From DATFBY01 sp035253585 (GTDB lineage: Bacteria > Gemmatimonadota > Gemmatimonadetes > Gemmatimonadales > Gemmatimonadaceae): a stretch of DNA of 30,423 nucleotides. The DNA is taken from contig DATFBY010000005.1 of the NCBI GenBank assembly GCA_035253585.1, forward strand, positions 1 to 30,423. The letters are read 5' to 3'. This document shows positions 1 through 7,282 of this stretch, one piece after another. Under the pieces are notes generated by a model. The model searched no databases and was not told the origin of the DNA. It saw only the letters and a program-made list of their open reading frames with translations. Each line of letters starts with the position of its first letter. The first letter of the stretch is position 1. The translations under genes were made by a program, and so were the position numbers.

Positions 1-1253
1 GTCGACCCGATCACGAAGTACGGCGTCACGTTCACGTTGTCGTTGTTGCTGAGACCACGACGAGTGAGCGTGTGGATCACGTTCGTGTTCACCGCGACGT
101 TGAACTTGGAGCCGACGTTCTGGTTCAAGTTCAGACGCAGCGACTGCTTCGCGTAGCCCGTGTTTTCCTGAATTCCGCCGTCGTACTTCACCAGACCAGA
201 CGCGAAGTACTTCGTATTCTGGTTGCCACCGCGAACGCTCAGAGCGGTCTCGTACGAGAGCTCGTTCTCACCGAACATCTGCTCTTCGTGGTCGCAGAAG
301 CCATTGCACCGGTTGAAATTGTCGGTGACTTCGGTCGCCGTCATTCCAACGCCCGCGCCATAGGCAATGGCCTCGTCGAGCGTGAAGCGGCGCGTGCCCA
401 TCTTGTTGGACAGATCGAAGGTGCCGACACGCTGCGTCACGTTGAACTGCGTACGACCAGCTTGACCCGACTTCGTCGTGATGATGATGACGCCGTTCGC
501 CGCCTTCGACCCATAGATCGCCGAGGCCGAAGCGCCCTTCAACACTTCGATGCTCTCGATGTCGTTCGGGTTGAGATCAGCGATGCGGTTGACGCCGTTG
601 TCCTGGCTGGATGAGTTCGATCCCGCGGCGGAGGATGCGCCGAGGATCGCGTTCGTGCCGGGTTGCAGCACGTCGTTGCCGACGATGACGCCGTCGACCA
701 CGTAGAGCGGATCACTCGCCCCGTTGATCGAGGTCACGCCCCGGAGCCGCACCTGCATGCCGCCACCGGGTGCACCGGAGTTGGCGTAGATCTGCGCGCC
801 CGCGATCTTGCCTTGCAGTGCGTTCTCGATGGTGGGCGTCGGCACCTTGTTGAGCTGATCGCCGGTGACCACCGCGACGTCGTTGGCCGCATTGATGTTC
901 GAGATCCGCGTGGCTTGCCCGGTCACGACCTGTGTTTCCAGCTGTAACACGTCGCGATCGAGGGTGATGTTGGCCTCGCTCGCATCGGCCGCCACCGGAA
1001 CGTCCTTGCTACGGTAGCCGACTCGACGTACGCGCAGCGTCACGGGACCGCTGGGAACGTTGAGCGCGAACTGACCATCTTCGCTGGTGAGTGTGCCGAT
1101 CGCGGTCCCAACGACGAGAATCTGTGCCGTGCTGACCGGCTCTGTGGAGCCGGTCGCGGTCACCCGACCGGTGAGTCGCCGCTGTGCGTCCGCGCTACTG
1201 CTCGCGAGCACGAGGAACACGGCGCCAATTACGAGCTGACGGAACTTGTGCAC
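1..1253 (-). CDS. SusC/RagA-family TonB-dependent outer-membrane receptor, N-terminal 417 residues (partial)
   Basis: Outer-membrane receptor that would import a large ligand, usually a glycan or peptide, using TonB energy. The 3' end lies beyond the left edge. A signal peptide spans residues 1-24 (hydrophobic run ending ADAQ). A carboxypeptidase-regulatory-like beta-sandwich follows at about 27-105, then the plug domain. The plug holds the family signatures LYVVDGVIV (183-191) and LKGASASAIYGSKAANGVIIITTKSG (split here: LKGASASAIYG 238-248, NGVIIITTKSG 253-263). The barrel begins near 270. The start is GTG at 1253-1251, chosen because AGGAGG (plus 1258-1263) lies 4 nt upstream and the signal peptide begins there; no in-frame ATG is available. 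Any SusD partner would be outside the window. Family assignment is firm; the substrate is unknown. Confidence 0.93.
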   Translation of the reverse strand, partial: MHKFRQLVIGAVFLVLASSSADAQRRLTGRVTATGSTEPVSTAQILVVGTAIGTLTSEDGQFALNVPSGPVTLRVRRVGYRSKDVPVAADASEANITLDRDVLQLETQVVTGQATRISNINAANDVAVVTGDQLNKVPTPTIENALQGKIAGAQIYANSGAPGGGMQVRLRGVTSINGASDPLYVVDGVIVGNDVLQPGTNAILGASSAAGSNSSSQDNGVNRIADLNPNDIESIEVLKGASASAIYGSKAANGVIIITTKSGQAGRTQFNVTQRVGTFDLSNKMGTRRFTLDEAIAYGAGVGMTATEVTDNFNRCNGFCDHEEQMFGENELSYETALSVRGGNQNTKYFASGLVKYDGGIQENTGYAKQSLRLNLNQNVGSKFNVAVNTNVIHTLTRRGLSNNDNVNVTPYFVIGS

Positions 1254-1632
1254 GTCGCCTCCTGGATGTGGAAAGAAAGGGTGGAGATGCGAGTGATCTC
1301 GCGGGCCAGAGTGCACGCCACCACCGTCGAGATCCTGGCCGTCGACCTCGGCGTAGACACGGGACGACAAGTGCCGCACACGCGGCGCGGGATGGCGCGC
1401 GTGCGGAATGGCGCACTGCGTCGCGCAGAGTAGGTTCGCGCAACGCAGGGTATCAACGTTTTCAGGACGAACGGGCCGCGCCGCGTGACGAGCGGGGCGA
1501 TCTGGTGGGATTGCCGCCCCGTAACTCTTGTATTGTCAGGCGGTGACGTTCGAGACTGATGTCGCCTAACGAGTCGCGGCGCTCAGCGGGCCCGTAAACA
1601 GAAGGTGTACTCTCGCGCCATCTCGTCCGCGC
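1254..1632. other. 379-bp intergenic region, promoter side of the SusC gene
   Basis: No convincing gene; the short reading frames here resemble no family. It separates the end of the PD40 gene from the start of the SusC gene, both on the minus strand, so it should hold the SusC promoter. A weak minus-strand candidate is TTGATA (1456-1451), 17 nt, CTACTC (1433-1428), which would leave a leader of about 175 nt. The -10 match is poor and the call is tentative. One GTCAGGC (1535-1541) and one GCCTAAC (1564-1570) lie here. Confidence 0.4.
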
Positions 1633-3363
1633 CTACCTGACTCCTTCGACGCCACGCGTGAGGCGGGTCAGCCCCGAGCCGTCGCGATTGAGCACGTAGA
1701 CGTCCGACGGCCCCAGCGATGACCCATTCACGAGGATGCGTCGGCTATCCGGCGACCAGCTCGGCTGCCCACTTGCGTCGAACCGAGTCGTTAGGCGGGA
1801 GGTCGTGCGGGCTCGCATGTCGAAGAGGTAGAGATCGTTGACACCGTCGCGGTCGGAGGTGAATGCGACGTATCGTCCGTCCGGCGACACCGCGGGCGCG
1901 CGATCGTTGCCCGTGCTCGTGGTCAGTGAACGGACAGCTCTCGTTTGCACGTTCAAAACGAAAAGCTGGTCGCGCCCGTCCGGATTCGCGTAGATGACTA
2001 CTTCGGAGCGTTCCGGGATCCAGCTCGGTACCTGGCTGCTCCACGCGTTCTTGGTCAGCTGCACTTCGTTGGCGCCGAGGGTGTCGACGACGTAGAGCTC
2101 CCAGTGAAAGGAGTTGGCGGTGGAGTCGAAGACGCCGCGCTGGAACGCAATCGAGCGTCTGTCGGGGGAGGGAACGGGCACCCCATCGAATCCGGGCGCG
2201 GTCACCAATCGGCGCTGTCGTACACCGCTCGAGTCCATGGTGTAGAGATCGACCTCGAGCTGATTCGTGTAATTGCGCGGCGATTGAAATACGATGCGCG
2301 CGCCCGACGGAAGGTAGTACGGATGCGCGTCACGCCCCGGGCTGAAGGTGAGTCGGCGCTGCTCGCTCCCGTCCGGGCGCATCGAGTAGATCTCCCAATC
2401 GCGGTCGCGCGTCGAAGAGAAGATGATGCGTTGGCCATCGGGTGACCATTGCGGCCAGGCATTGTCGTACTTCGAGTCGGTGAGCTGGCGGACATTCCCG
2501 CCGTCGGGGTCCATCACGTACAGCTCGAAGCGGCCCGTGCGGTCGGAGTAGAAGGCGACCTGTCCTCCATCGGGAGACCATGCAACCTCGAAGCTCGTGG
2601 CGGAGTCCGAAGTGAGCGGTCGAACCTCTGAGCCGTCGATGTTCATTCTGAAGAGCCGCGGCTTCCGGTCGCGCTCGGAGAAAAACACGATTCGGTTCCC
2701 GTCCGCCGAGATCTTCGCCCCGCCTTCGTTGGCCGGATGCTGATGGAGAACGCGCTGGTCGCTGCCGTCCGCGTTCATCGTCCAGATGTCGCTGTTGCCG
2801 CCGCGATCGGATCCGAAGATGATCCGCCGTCCATCCGGCGACCACGATGGGTGGCCGTCGCGCCCAGCCGTGCTCGTTAGGCGGGTAGCACCCGATCCGT
2901 CGGCCTGCATGACGTAGATCTCCTCGTTGCCGTCGCGATCCGAGTCGAAAGCGATGCGCCGACCATCGGGAGACCAGGTCGGATGACGGGCGAACTGCGG
3001 CCCGCTCGCGGCGCCGGGATGTGTGAGCCGCCGCTCTCCGGTGCCATCAGGTCGAATGGTGTAGAGATTCCAGACGCCGTCGCGGCTCGAGTCGAACACG
3101 ATGAGCGACCCGTCAGGCGACCAGTTGGGATGCGTATCGTCGGCGACGCCGTAAGTGAGCCGCCGCTCTCCGGTGCCGTCGGCGTTGATGATGTAGAGCG
3201 ATGTTCGCCCGTGGCGCGCGCTCTGAAACACGAGCTGCCGTCCATCCGGCGACCACGATGGGTTGATGTTGAGAAAGATCGGCGACTGTGCCGGCAACCG
3301 CGATGCAAGCGCGAGCCCGCTCGCCGCCATCACCAAGGCGCCGACAGATGCTGCTGTCCGCAT
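1633..3363 (-). CDS. Secreted PD40/TolB-like beta-propeller protein
   Basis: Exported repeat protein of about 576 residues built almost wholly of PD40 (WD40-like TolB) blades. The motif WSPDG or a close variant recurs about every 40-45 residues, followed by a strand such as RIIFGSDR and then LYVMDPDGG-like and LTRLT-like turns. This gives enough units for one or two propellers. A signal peptide lies at 1-26 (hydrophobic, ending LPAQ). I chose the ATG at 3363 over the two ATGs at 3381 and 3378, because GGAG sits 5 nt before it and the signal peptide then begins MRTAAS. There is no catalytic domain, unlike prolyl oligopeptidase or DppIV relatives that use the same blades. Its role is unknown; TolB-like propellers usually act as periplasmic interaction scaffolds. 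It precedes the SusC gene on the same strand but is separated by 379 bp. Confidence 0.85.
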   Translation of the reverse strand: MRTAASVGALVMAASGLALASRLPAQSPIFLNINPSWSPDGRQLVFQSARHGRTSLYIINADGTGERRLTYGVADDTHPNWSPDGSLIVFDSSRDGVWNLYTIRPDGTGERRLTHPGAASGPQFARHPTWSPDGRRIAFDSDRDGNEEIYVMQADGSGATRLTSTAGRDGHPSWSPDGRRIIFGSDRGGNSDIWTMNADGSDQRVLHQHPANEGGAKISADGNRIVFFSERDRKPRLFRMNIDGSEVRPLTSDSATSFEVAWSPDGGQVAFYSDRTGRFELYVMDPDGGNVRQLTDSKYDNAWPQWSPDGQRIIFSSTRDRDWEIYSMRPDGSEQRRLTFSPGRDAHPYYLPSGARIVFQSPRNYTNQLEVDLYTMDSSGVRQRRLVTAPGFDGVPVPSPDRRSIAFQRGVFDSTANSFHWELYVVDTLGANEVQLTKNAWSSQVPSWIPERSEVVIYANPDGRDQLFVLNVQTRAVRSLTTSTGNDRAPAVSPDGRYVAFTSDRDGVNDLYLFDMRARTTSRLTTRFDASGQPSWSPDSRRILVNGSSLGPSDVYVLNRDGSGLTRLTRGVEGVR

Positions 3364-3573
3364 TCGCTCTCCGGTCATCATCGAGCGACAACTTGCCCAG
3401 AAGCGTCGCGGTCGCTACGTCGAACTACCTCACCTTTGCAATTTCCTGACAGCTTCGCGGCGCCACACGTCGGAACACGCTGCACAAACTGGAGTGCGAC
3501 GCACCACTCAACGCCTGCTACGCTCTACCGCAATGGCAGCGATCGTCGGCCTTCACCGAGAACGGGTTCTCCC

Positions 3574-5166
3574 ATGAGCGCTTGGTCGCGCGTAGTCATC
3601 CTCGCCGCCCTTACCGGAAGTGCGAGCGCCTTTCCGCGCACGATGTTGTGTCAGGAGGCGCCGATGTGGGGCAACCTGGAGCGAGGCGCGCACGCTGTCG
3701 GATTCCGACAGTTGCTGCTTCGCGACCCATCACGTCCGACGTTGCCGCTCGAGGAGGGACAGCCAGCGCCGGACGACGGTGGACGGCAGATGCAGATCGT
3801 ATTCTGGTATCCCGCCGTGAGTGCAACCGGATCCGCACTCACCTATGGCGATTATGTCGCCCGCACCGCGCAGGAGCTCGACTTCTCACCGCTCGATGCC
3901 TCGCGCGTCCGCGCCGCCAACGAGCGGCTCGTCAAGCGTGCGGCCGACTTTCGCGGCGACACGCTCGCACTGCGCGCGACGTTGCCGCGTTTGCTGCGCA
4001 TGTCTGTGCTTGGGCGCCTAAACGCGCGCGCGGCACGGGGAAAGTTCCCGCTGGTGATCTTCCCCGAAGGGCAGACCCCGGCGCTGAATCAGATACTCGG
4101 CGAATATCTCGCAAGTCACGGCTACGTCGTTGCCTCCACCTCTACCAAGGGGAGCTTCGACACGCAGATCGAATACTGGTCGCCGCGGGGGATGGAGGCG
4201 ATGGCGGCCGACCTCCGATTCGTCATCGCCGCGCTCGACACGATCGTCTTCGTCGACACGCGCCGAATAGGAGTCATGGGGGTAGGCATCAACGCGTCGG
4301 GCGCGCTCGCTCTTCAGATGCGCACGCCGGCGGTTCGCGCGCTGGTGAGTCTCGAGGGCGGGATCACGACGCAAGGCGAGATGGATCTCATTGGTCGCAC
4401 TCCGTACTTCGACATCGGCGCCATTCGGGTGCCCATTCTGGCGATCACCGCACCGCATCCGAGCGTCGACGCCGCGCGGCTCGATCTCTATCGGTATTCG
4501 ACCAGACACCTGGTGCACTTCCCGACTATGGGCGAGTTCTGGTTCCTCGATTACGGGATGCTCGAGCGATACGTGCCGGGTATCATTGGCGCGGCGCCTG
4601 GCGACACCAACGCAGGTTACGAGTGGGGAGCGCGATTCACGCGACGATTTTTCGATGGCTATCTGCGCGGCGACGCGGCCGCTCTTCAGTGGATCGAGCG
4701 AGACGCGGCGGCACTGAACGCACCAGCGGGACTCTTCACGGTAACCACAAAGCGCGGTTTGCCGGCCCCGCCAACGATCACCGCGCTCAAGGCGTTGATC
4801 TCGAGTGGCGGCGCGGCCGCGGTTGTACGGCTCGTCGATGAGCGAGCAGCGCGAGACTCACAGCCGATTGCGCAAGACTACTTCGTGGAGCTCAACTCGT
4901 GGCTCGCTGTCGGTCGCGACAGTTCTGGCCGGGAGCGACACGAGCTGGCGCGGCTGCGAGTGCGTCTCCATCCCAGGTCCGCGCGCGCTCACTACTCGTT
5001 AGGCCAGAGTGCCAATCGACAGAACGATCGCGCGCTCGCTCGTACGCATCTCAACGAGGCGCTCAAACTATTACCCACCGACACCGACCCATCGCTCGTT
5101 CCGACACTGCGACAGGCTATCGAGCGCGCCGCGACCGAGGCGCTCGCGGCTCTTGGAACTCAGTAG
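3574..5166 (+). CDS. Secreted alpha/beta-hydrolase-like protein with C-terminal TPR, probably lacking the catalytic serine
   Basis: Protein of 530 residues with a probable signal peptide (MSAWSRVVILAALTGSASAF). The order of elements follows dienelactone/PAF-acetylhydrolase-like alpha/beta hydrolases: a strand FPLVIFPEG where the oxyanion loop would be, YLASHGYVVASTSTKG, and then RIGVMGVGINASGALAL at the nucleophile elbow. In active relatives this elbow reads GHSxGG. Here it reads GVGINA, so Gly replaces the nucleophilic Ser. VSLEGGI and VPILAITAPHP follow at the usual acid-loop positions. The C-terminus has one or two TPR-like helices (ARAHYSLGQSANRQNDRALARTHLNEAL, about 468-495). The fold call is reasonable; the enzymatic role is doubtful. 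Its 3' end overlaps the convergent DUF1203 gene by 50 bp. Confidence 0.75.
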   Translation: MSAWSRVVILAALTGSASAFPRTMLCQEAPMWGNLERGAHAVGFRQLLLRDPSRPTLPLEEGQPAPDDGGRQMQIVFWYPAVSATGSALTYGDYVARTAQELDFSPLDASRVRAANERLVKRAADFRGDTLALRATLPRLLRMSVLGRLNARAARGKFPLVIFPEGQTPALNQILGEYLASHGYVVASTSTKGSFDTQIEYWSPRGMEAMAADLRFVIAALDTIVFVDTRRIGVMGVGINASGALALQMRTPAVRALVSLEGGITTQGEMDLIGRTPYFDIGAIRVPILAITAPHPSVDAARLDLYRYSTRHLVHFPTMGEFWFLDYGMLERYVPGIIGAAPGDTNAGYEWGARFTRRFFDGYLRGDAAALQWIERDAAALNAPAGLFTVTTKRGLPAPPTITALKALISSGGAAAVVRLVDERAARDSQPIAQDYFVELNSWLAVGRDSSGRERHELARLRVRLHPRSARAHYSLGQSANRQNDRALARTHLNEALKLLPTDTDPSLVPTLRQAIERAATEALAALGTQ

Positions 5167-5653
5167 GAGCCTGGAATGGCGTCTCCGCTCGCTCGACACG
5201 CGCGGCGTAGCAGCCGGGCTTCGCGTTGTGCAGGTGGAGATAGGCGACTCCTGGATCCGTGAACATCCTGTCGATCAGACCTTCGAGCTCACGGCCGTCG
5301 CATACGTCAGCAGTGACCAACATGCCCTCGCTGTCGAACGCTCTTGCGGACAGCAACCGCGATCGAAGCAGCTCCGGAATCTCGCCGACGCCGAACCGCG
5401 CCTCTTCCGCGTTTTCGCGAACGTAGATGGCGTGTGCTGATCGGTACGGCGTGTCGGCCGTCTGGTGCTCGTAGTTGAGCAACAGCACCCGCTCGCCCGG
5501 CTCGGCATCGCGCAAGCTCACGCGGCAGGGGAAGCCTGGCTTGCGATCGGCGACGCGTCGAACGGCACGATGACGACGAAGCTCGACGTCTGACATGCTG
5601 AACAGCGGCGCGAACTCCGCGGCCGGAAGCCCCACGACTCGGAACGACGACAT
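5117..5653 (-). CDS. DUF1203 family protein
   Basis: Cytosolic protein of 178 residues with the whole DUF1203 pattern: FRVVGLPAAEFAPLF at the N-terminus, PGFPCRVSLRDAEPGERVLLLNYEHQ, TPYRSAHAIYVRE, and YLHLHNAKPGCYAARVERA near the end. The family function is unknown, and no catalytic residues are established that I can name. I used the ATG at 5653 because the family N-terminus begins there; an AGGA sits 9 nt upstream. The open frame reaches much further upstream but that stretch resembles nothing. The last 20 or so residues (after VERA, rich in Arg and Pro) extend past the usual family end and lie in the 50-bp overlap with the convergent hydrolase-like gene. Confidence 0.88.
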   Translation of the reverse strand: MSSFRVVGLPAAEFAPLFSMSDVELRRHRAVRRVADRKPGFPCRVSLRDAEPGERVLLLNYEHQTADTPYRSAHAIYVRENAEEARFGVGEIPELLRSRLLSARAFDSEGMLVTADVCDGRELEGLIDRMFTDPGVAYLHLHNAKPGCYAARVERAETPFQAPTEFQEPRAPRSRRAR

Positions 5654-6163
5654 GTGTGCTAGTCCTGTTTTGAAAGGCGTCGGACGATATCGGACAACCG
5701 CCGCCCGCGCATCCCGAATCGTGCGCCCGAATTCCGTGTCTTTGCTGGAACAGTCGCCGCGCGTTCGGCGTTTATCCGATGTGGGGGGATGTTTACCGAA
5801 GGAGTCGCCTGTGACAATTGGCAATTTCAAGATGATGCCCACGGTGTTCGTGGACTCAGTACCTGAGCTCGCCGTGCTGCGGCGATCAGCGAAAGCTGTG
5901 CAACCTGATCGTGACGACAGTGCTCGAGCCGGCCACTGGAGCGCGGTACGAGAGTGTACCCGCCGCATCTGCGCGCTGTTCGAGAACCAGGGGAGCCTTG
6001 CGCTCGGTGGGTGCCGGTGCTGATCTGACGCACCAGCACCCACCTTCACGTCACTGCACCACCGACGTTCGCGTCGCCTAACTTCTGGCACTGTCGCCAC
6101 CGTCCGCGTAGAGGCATGTTGCGTCGTTCACCTCACATCGACGCCGACATCGGAGTAGCGTCC
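5654..6163. other. 510-bp gap without a recognisable gene
   Basis: It lies between two divergent genes (DUF1203 and the beta-lactamase-family gene), so it should hold both promoters. Open frames exist on both strands (up to about 140 codons) but their products are low in hydrophobic pattern, rich in Arg and Ser, and match no family I know. The notable content is a strong hairpin at 6006-6044 and one GCCTAAC at 6076-6082. The region could be a degraded gene; I cannot show this. Confidence 0.4.
6006..6044 (-). repeat. Inverted repeat with 15-bp arms and 9-nt loop
   Basis: The arms are 6006-6020 (GGTGGGTGCCGGTGC) and 6030-6044 (GCACCAGCACCCACC). They differ from perfect complementarity at one position (6015/6035). 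In a minus-strand RNA that position becomes a G-U wobble, so the stem would be unbroken. No T-run follows on either strand, so it is not a standard rho-independent terminator. It lies in the gene-free gap, upstream of both divergent genes. Confidence 0.7.
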
Positions 6164-7267
6164 ATGCGGACTACGCTCGTCTTCACCATCTGGCTGGCGG
6201 TAAGCGCGTCGAGCTTCGCTCCGGCATTCGCTCAGCGCGCGCCGTCCTTTCCCTCCGATTCTTCCGTTTTGGCGCTGCTGCGGACTCGAGTCGACGGCGG
6301 AACCAACCCCGCCATCGTCGTGGGCCTGCTCGAGAATGGCAAACACCGCGTGATAGCGTACGGAAAATCCGCTACCAACGGCTTCGACGTCGATGGACGC
6401 ACGCTCTTCGAGATCGGCTCGATAACCAAGGTGTTCACCGGCACGCTGCTCGCGCACATGGTGCAGCGCGGTGAAGTGAAGCTCGATGATCCGGTGCAGA
6501 AGTTCTTCCCATCGAGCCCGCGCATGCCACGTCTGAACGGACGGTCCATCACCTTGGGCGATCTGGCCACGCAGCACTCCGGCCTGCCACGCGTGCCTGA
6601 CAACTTGCGTCCCGCCAATCGCAGAAACCCGTACGCCGACTACTCGGCCGACTCCTTGCTCGCGTTTCTGTCGAGGTACAGGTTGACGCGCCCTCCAGGC
6701 GAGAGCTTCGAGTATTCGAATCTCGGTGTCGGCTTGCTGGGTCTGGCGCTCGCCCGCCGTGCCGGAAGTTGCTACGAGGCGCTGCTCATCGCTCGTATGC
6801 TCGGACCGCTCGGCATGAACGACACTCGCATTATCCTCGACGGCGAGAGGAGGCGCCGTCTCGCGGTCGGTCACGACCAGTTGGGTCGCGTCGCGGAGAA
6901 CTGGGACGCCACGTCGCTCGCCGGCGCCGGCGCGCTACGCTCCACCGCGAACGACATGCTGATCTTCGCCGCCGCGGCGCTCGGTGCGCCGGGGCCGCTG
7001 TCCGCGGCATTCCAGGAAGCGGAGCGTGCGCGGCTGGTGGTCAGTCAGGCGCGGCGAACGTCGATCGGCCTCAACTGGTTCATCACGCGCGCTGGCAAGG
7101 TCGAGATCGTCTGGCACAACGGCGGAACCGGCGGCTATCGATCGTACCTTGGGCTCGACAAGGCAGGGCAACGCGCAGTGGTTGTGCTGACGAATTCGCA
7201 GAATGGCGCCGACGACATCGGCCGCTACCTGCTCGACCCAACGCTGCCGCTCGCCAACGCGCCCTGA
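6164..7267 (+). CDS. Serine beta-lactamase family hydrolase (class C/AmpH-like, PF00144), secreted
   Basis: Protein of 367 residues with a signal peptide (MRTTLVFTIWLAVSASSFAPAFAQ). It has all three catalytic motifs of the beta-lactamase/penicillin-binding-protein fold: S86-I-T-K89 (nucleophile and base), Y184-S-N186, and H318-N-G-G in place of KTG. HxG at the third motif is usual in class C-like peptidases and esterases (AmpH, EstB, PBP4*-like) rather than in true beta-lactamases. It therefore probably acts on D-Ala peptides or esters in the periplasm; antibiotic hydrolysis cannot be claimed from sequence. I chose the ATG at 6164 because the signal peptide starts there and GGAG lies 9 nt upstream; the ATG at 6116 would add 16 unrelated residues. 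Its stop lies 15 bp from that of the convergent permease gene. Confidence 0.9.
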   Translation: MRTTLVFTIWLAVSASSFAPAFAQRAPSFPSDSSVLALLRTRVDGGTNPAIVVGLLENGKHRVIAYGKSATNGFDVDGRTLFEIGSITKVFTGTLLAHMVQRGEVKLDDPVQKFFPSSPRMPRLNGRSITLGDLATQHSGLPRVPDNLRPANRRNPYADYSADSLLAFLSRYRLTRPPGESFEYSNLGVGLLGLALARRAGSCYEALLIARMLGPLGMNDTRIILDGERRRRLAVGHDQLGRVAENWDATSLAGAGALRSTANDMLIFAAAALGAPGPLSAAFQEAERARLVVSQARRTSIGLNWFITRAGKVEIVWHNGGTGGYRSYLGLDKAGQRAVVVLTNSQNGADDIGRYLLDPTLPLANAP

Positions 7268-7282
7268 TCGCGGGTAAGCGAG

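Noticed and set aside
2829..3264. Long near-identical DNA repeats (for example around 2829-2850 and 3241-3262)
   Set aside because: They encode the repeated WSPDG blades of the PD40 protein and need no separate explanation.
3582..4841. A 419-codon open frame on the plus strand
   Set aside because: It lies inside the hydrolase-like gene in another frame, is very rich in Arg and resembles no family; high GC keeps shadow frames open.
5595..6023. A 142-codon plus-strand frame in the gap before the beta-lactamase-family gene
   Set aside because: It starts within the DUF1203 gene, has no ribosome-binding site, no hydrophobic pattern and no recognisable motif. I left the gap unassigned.
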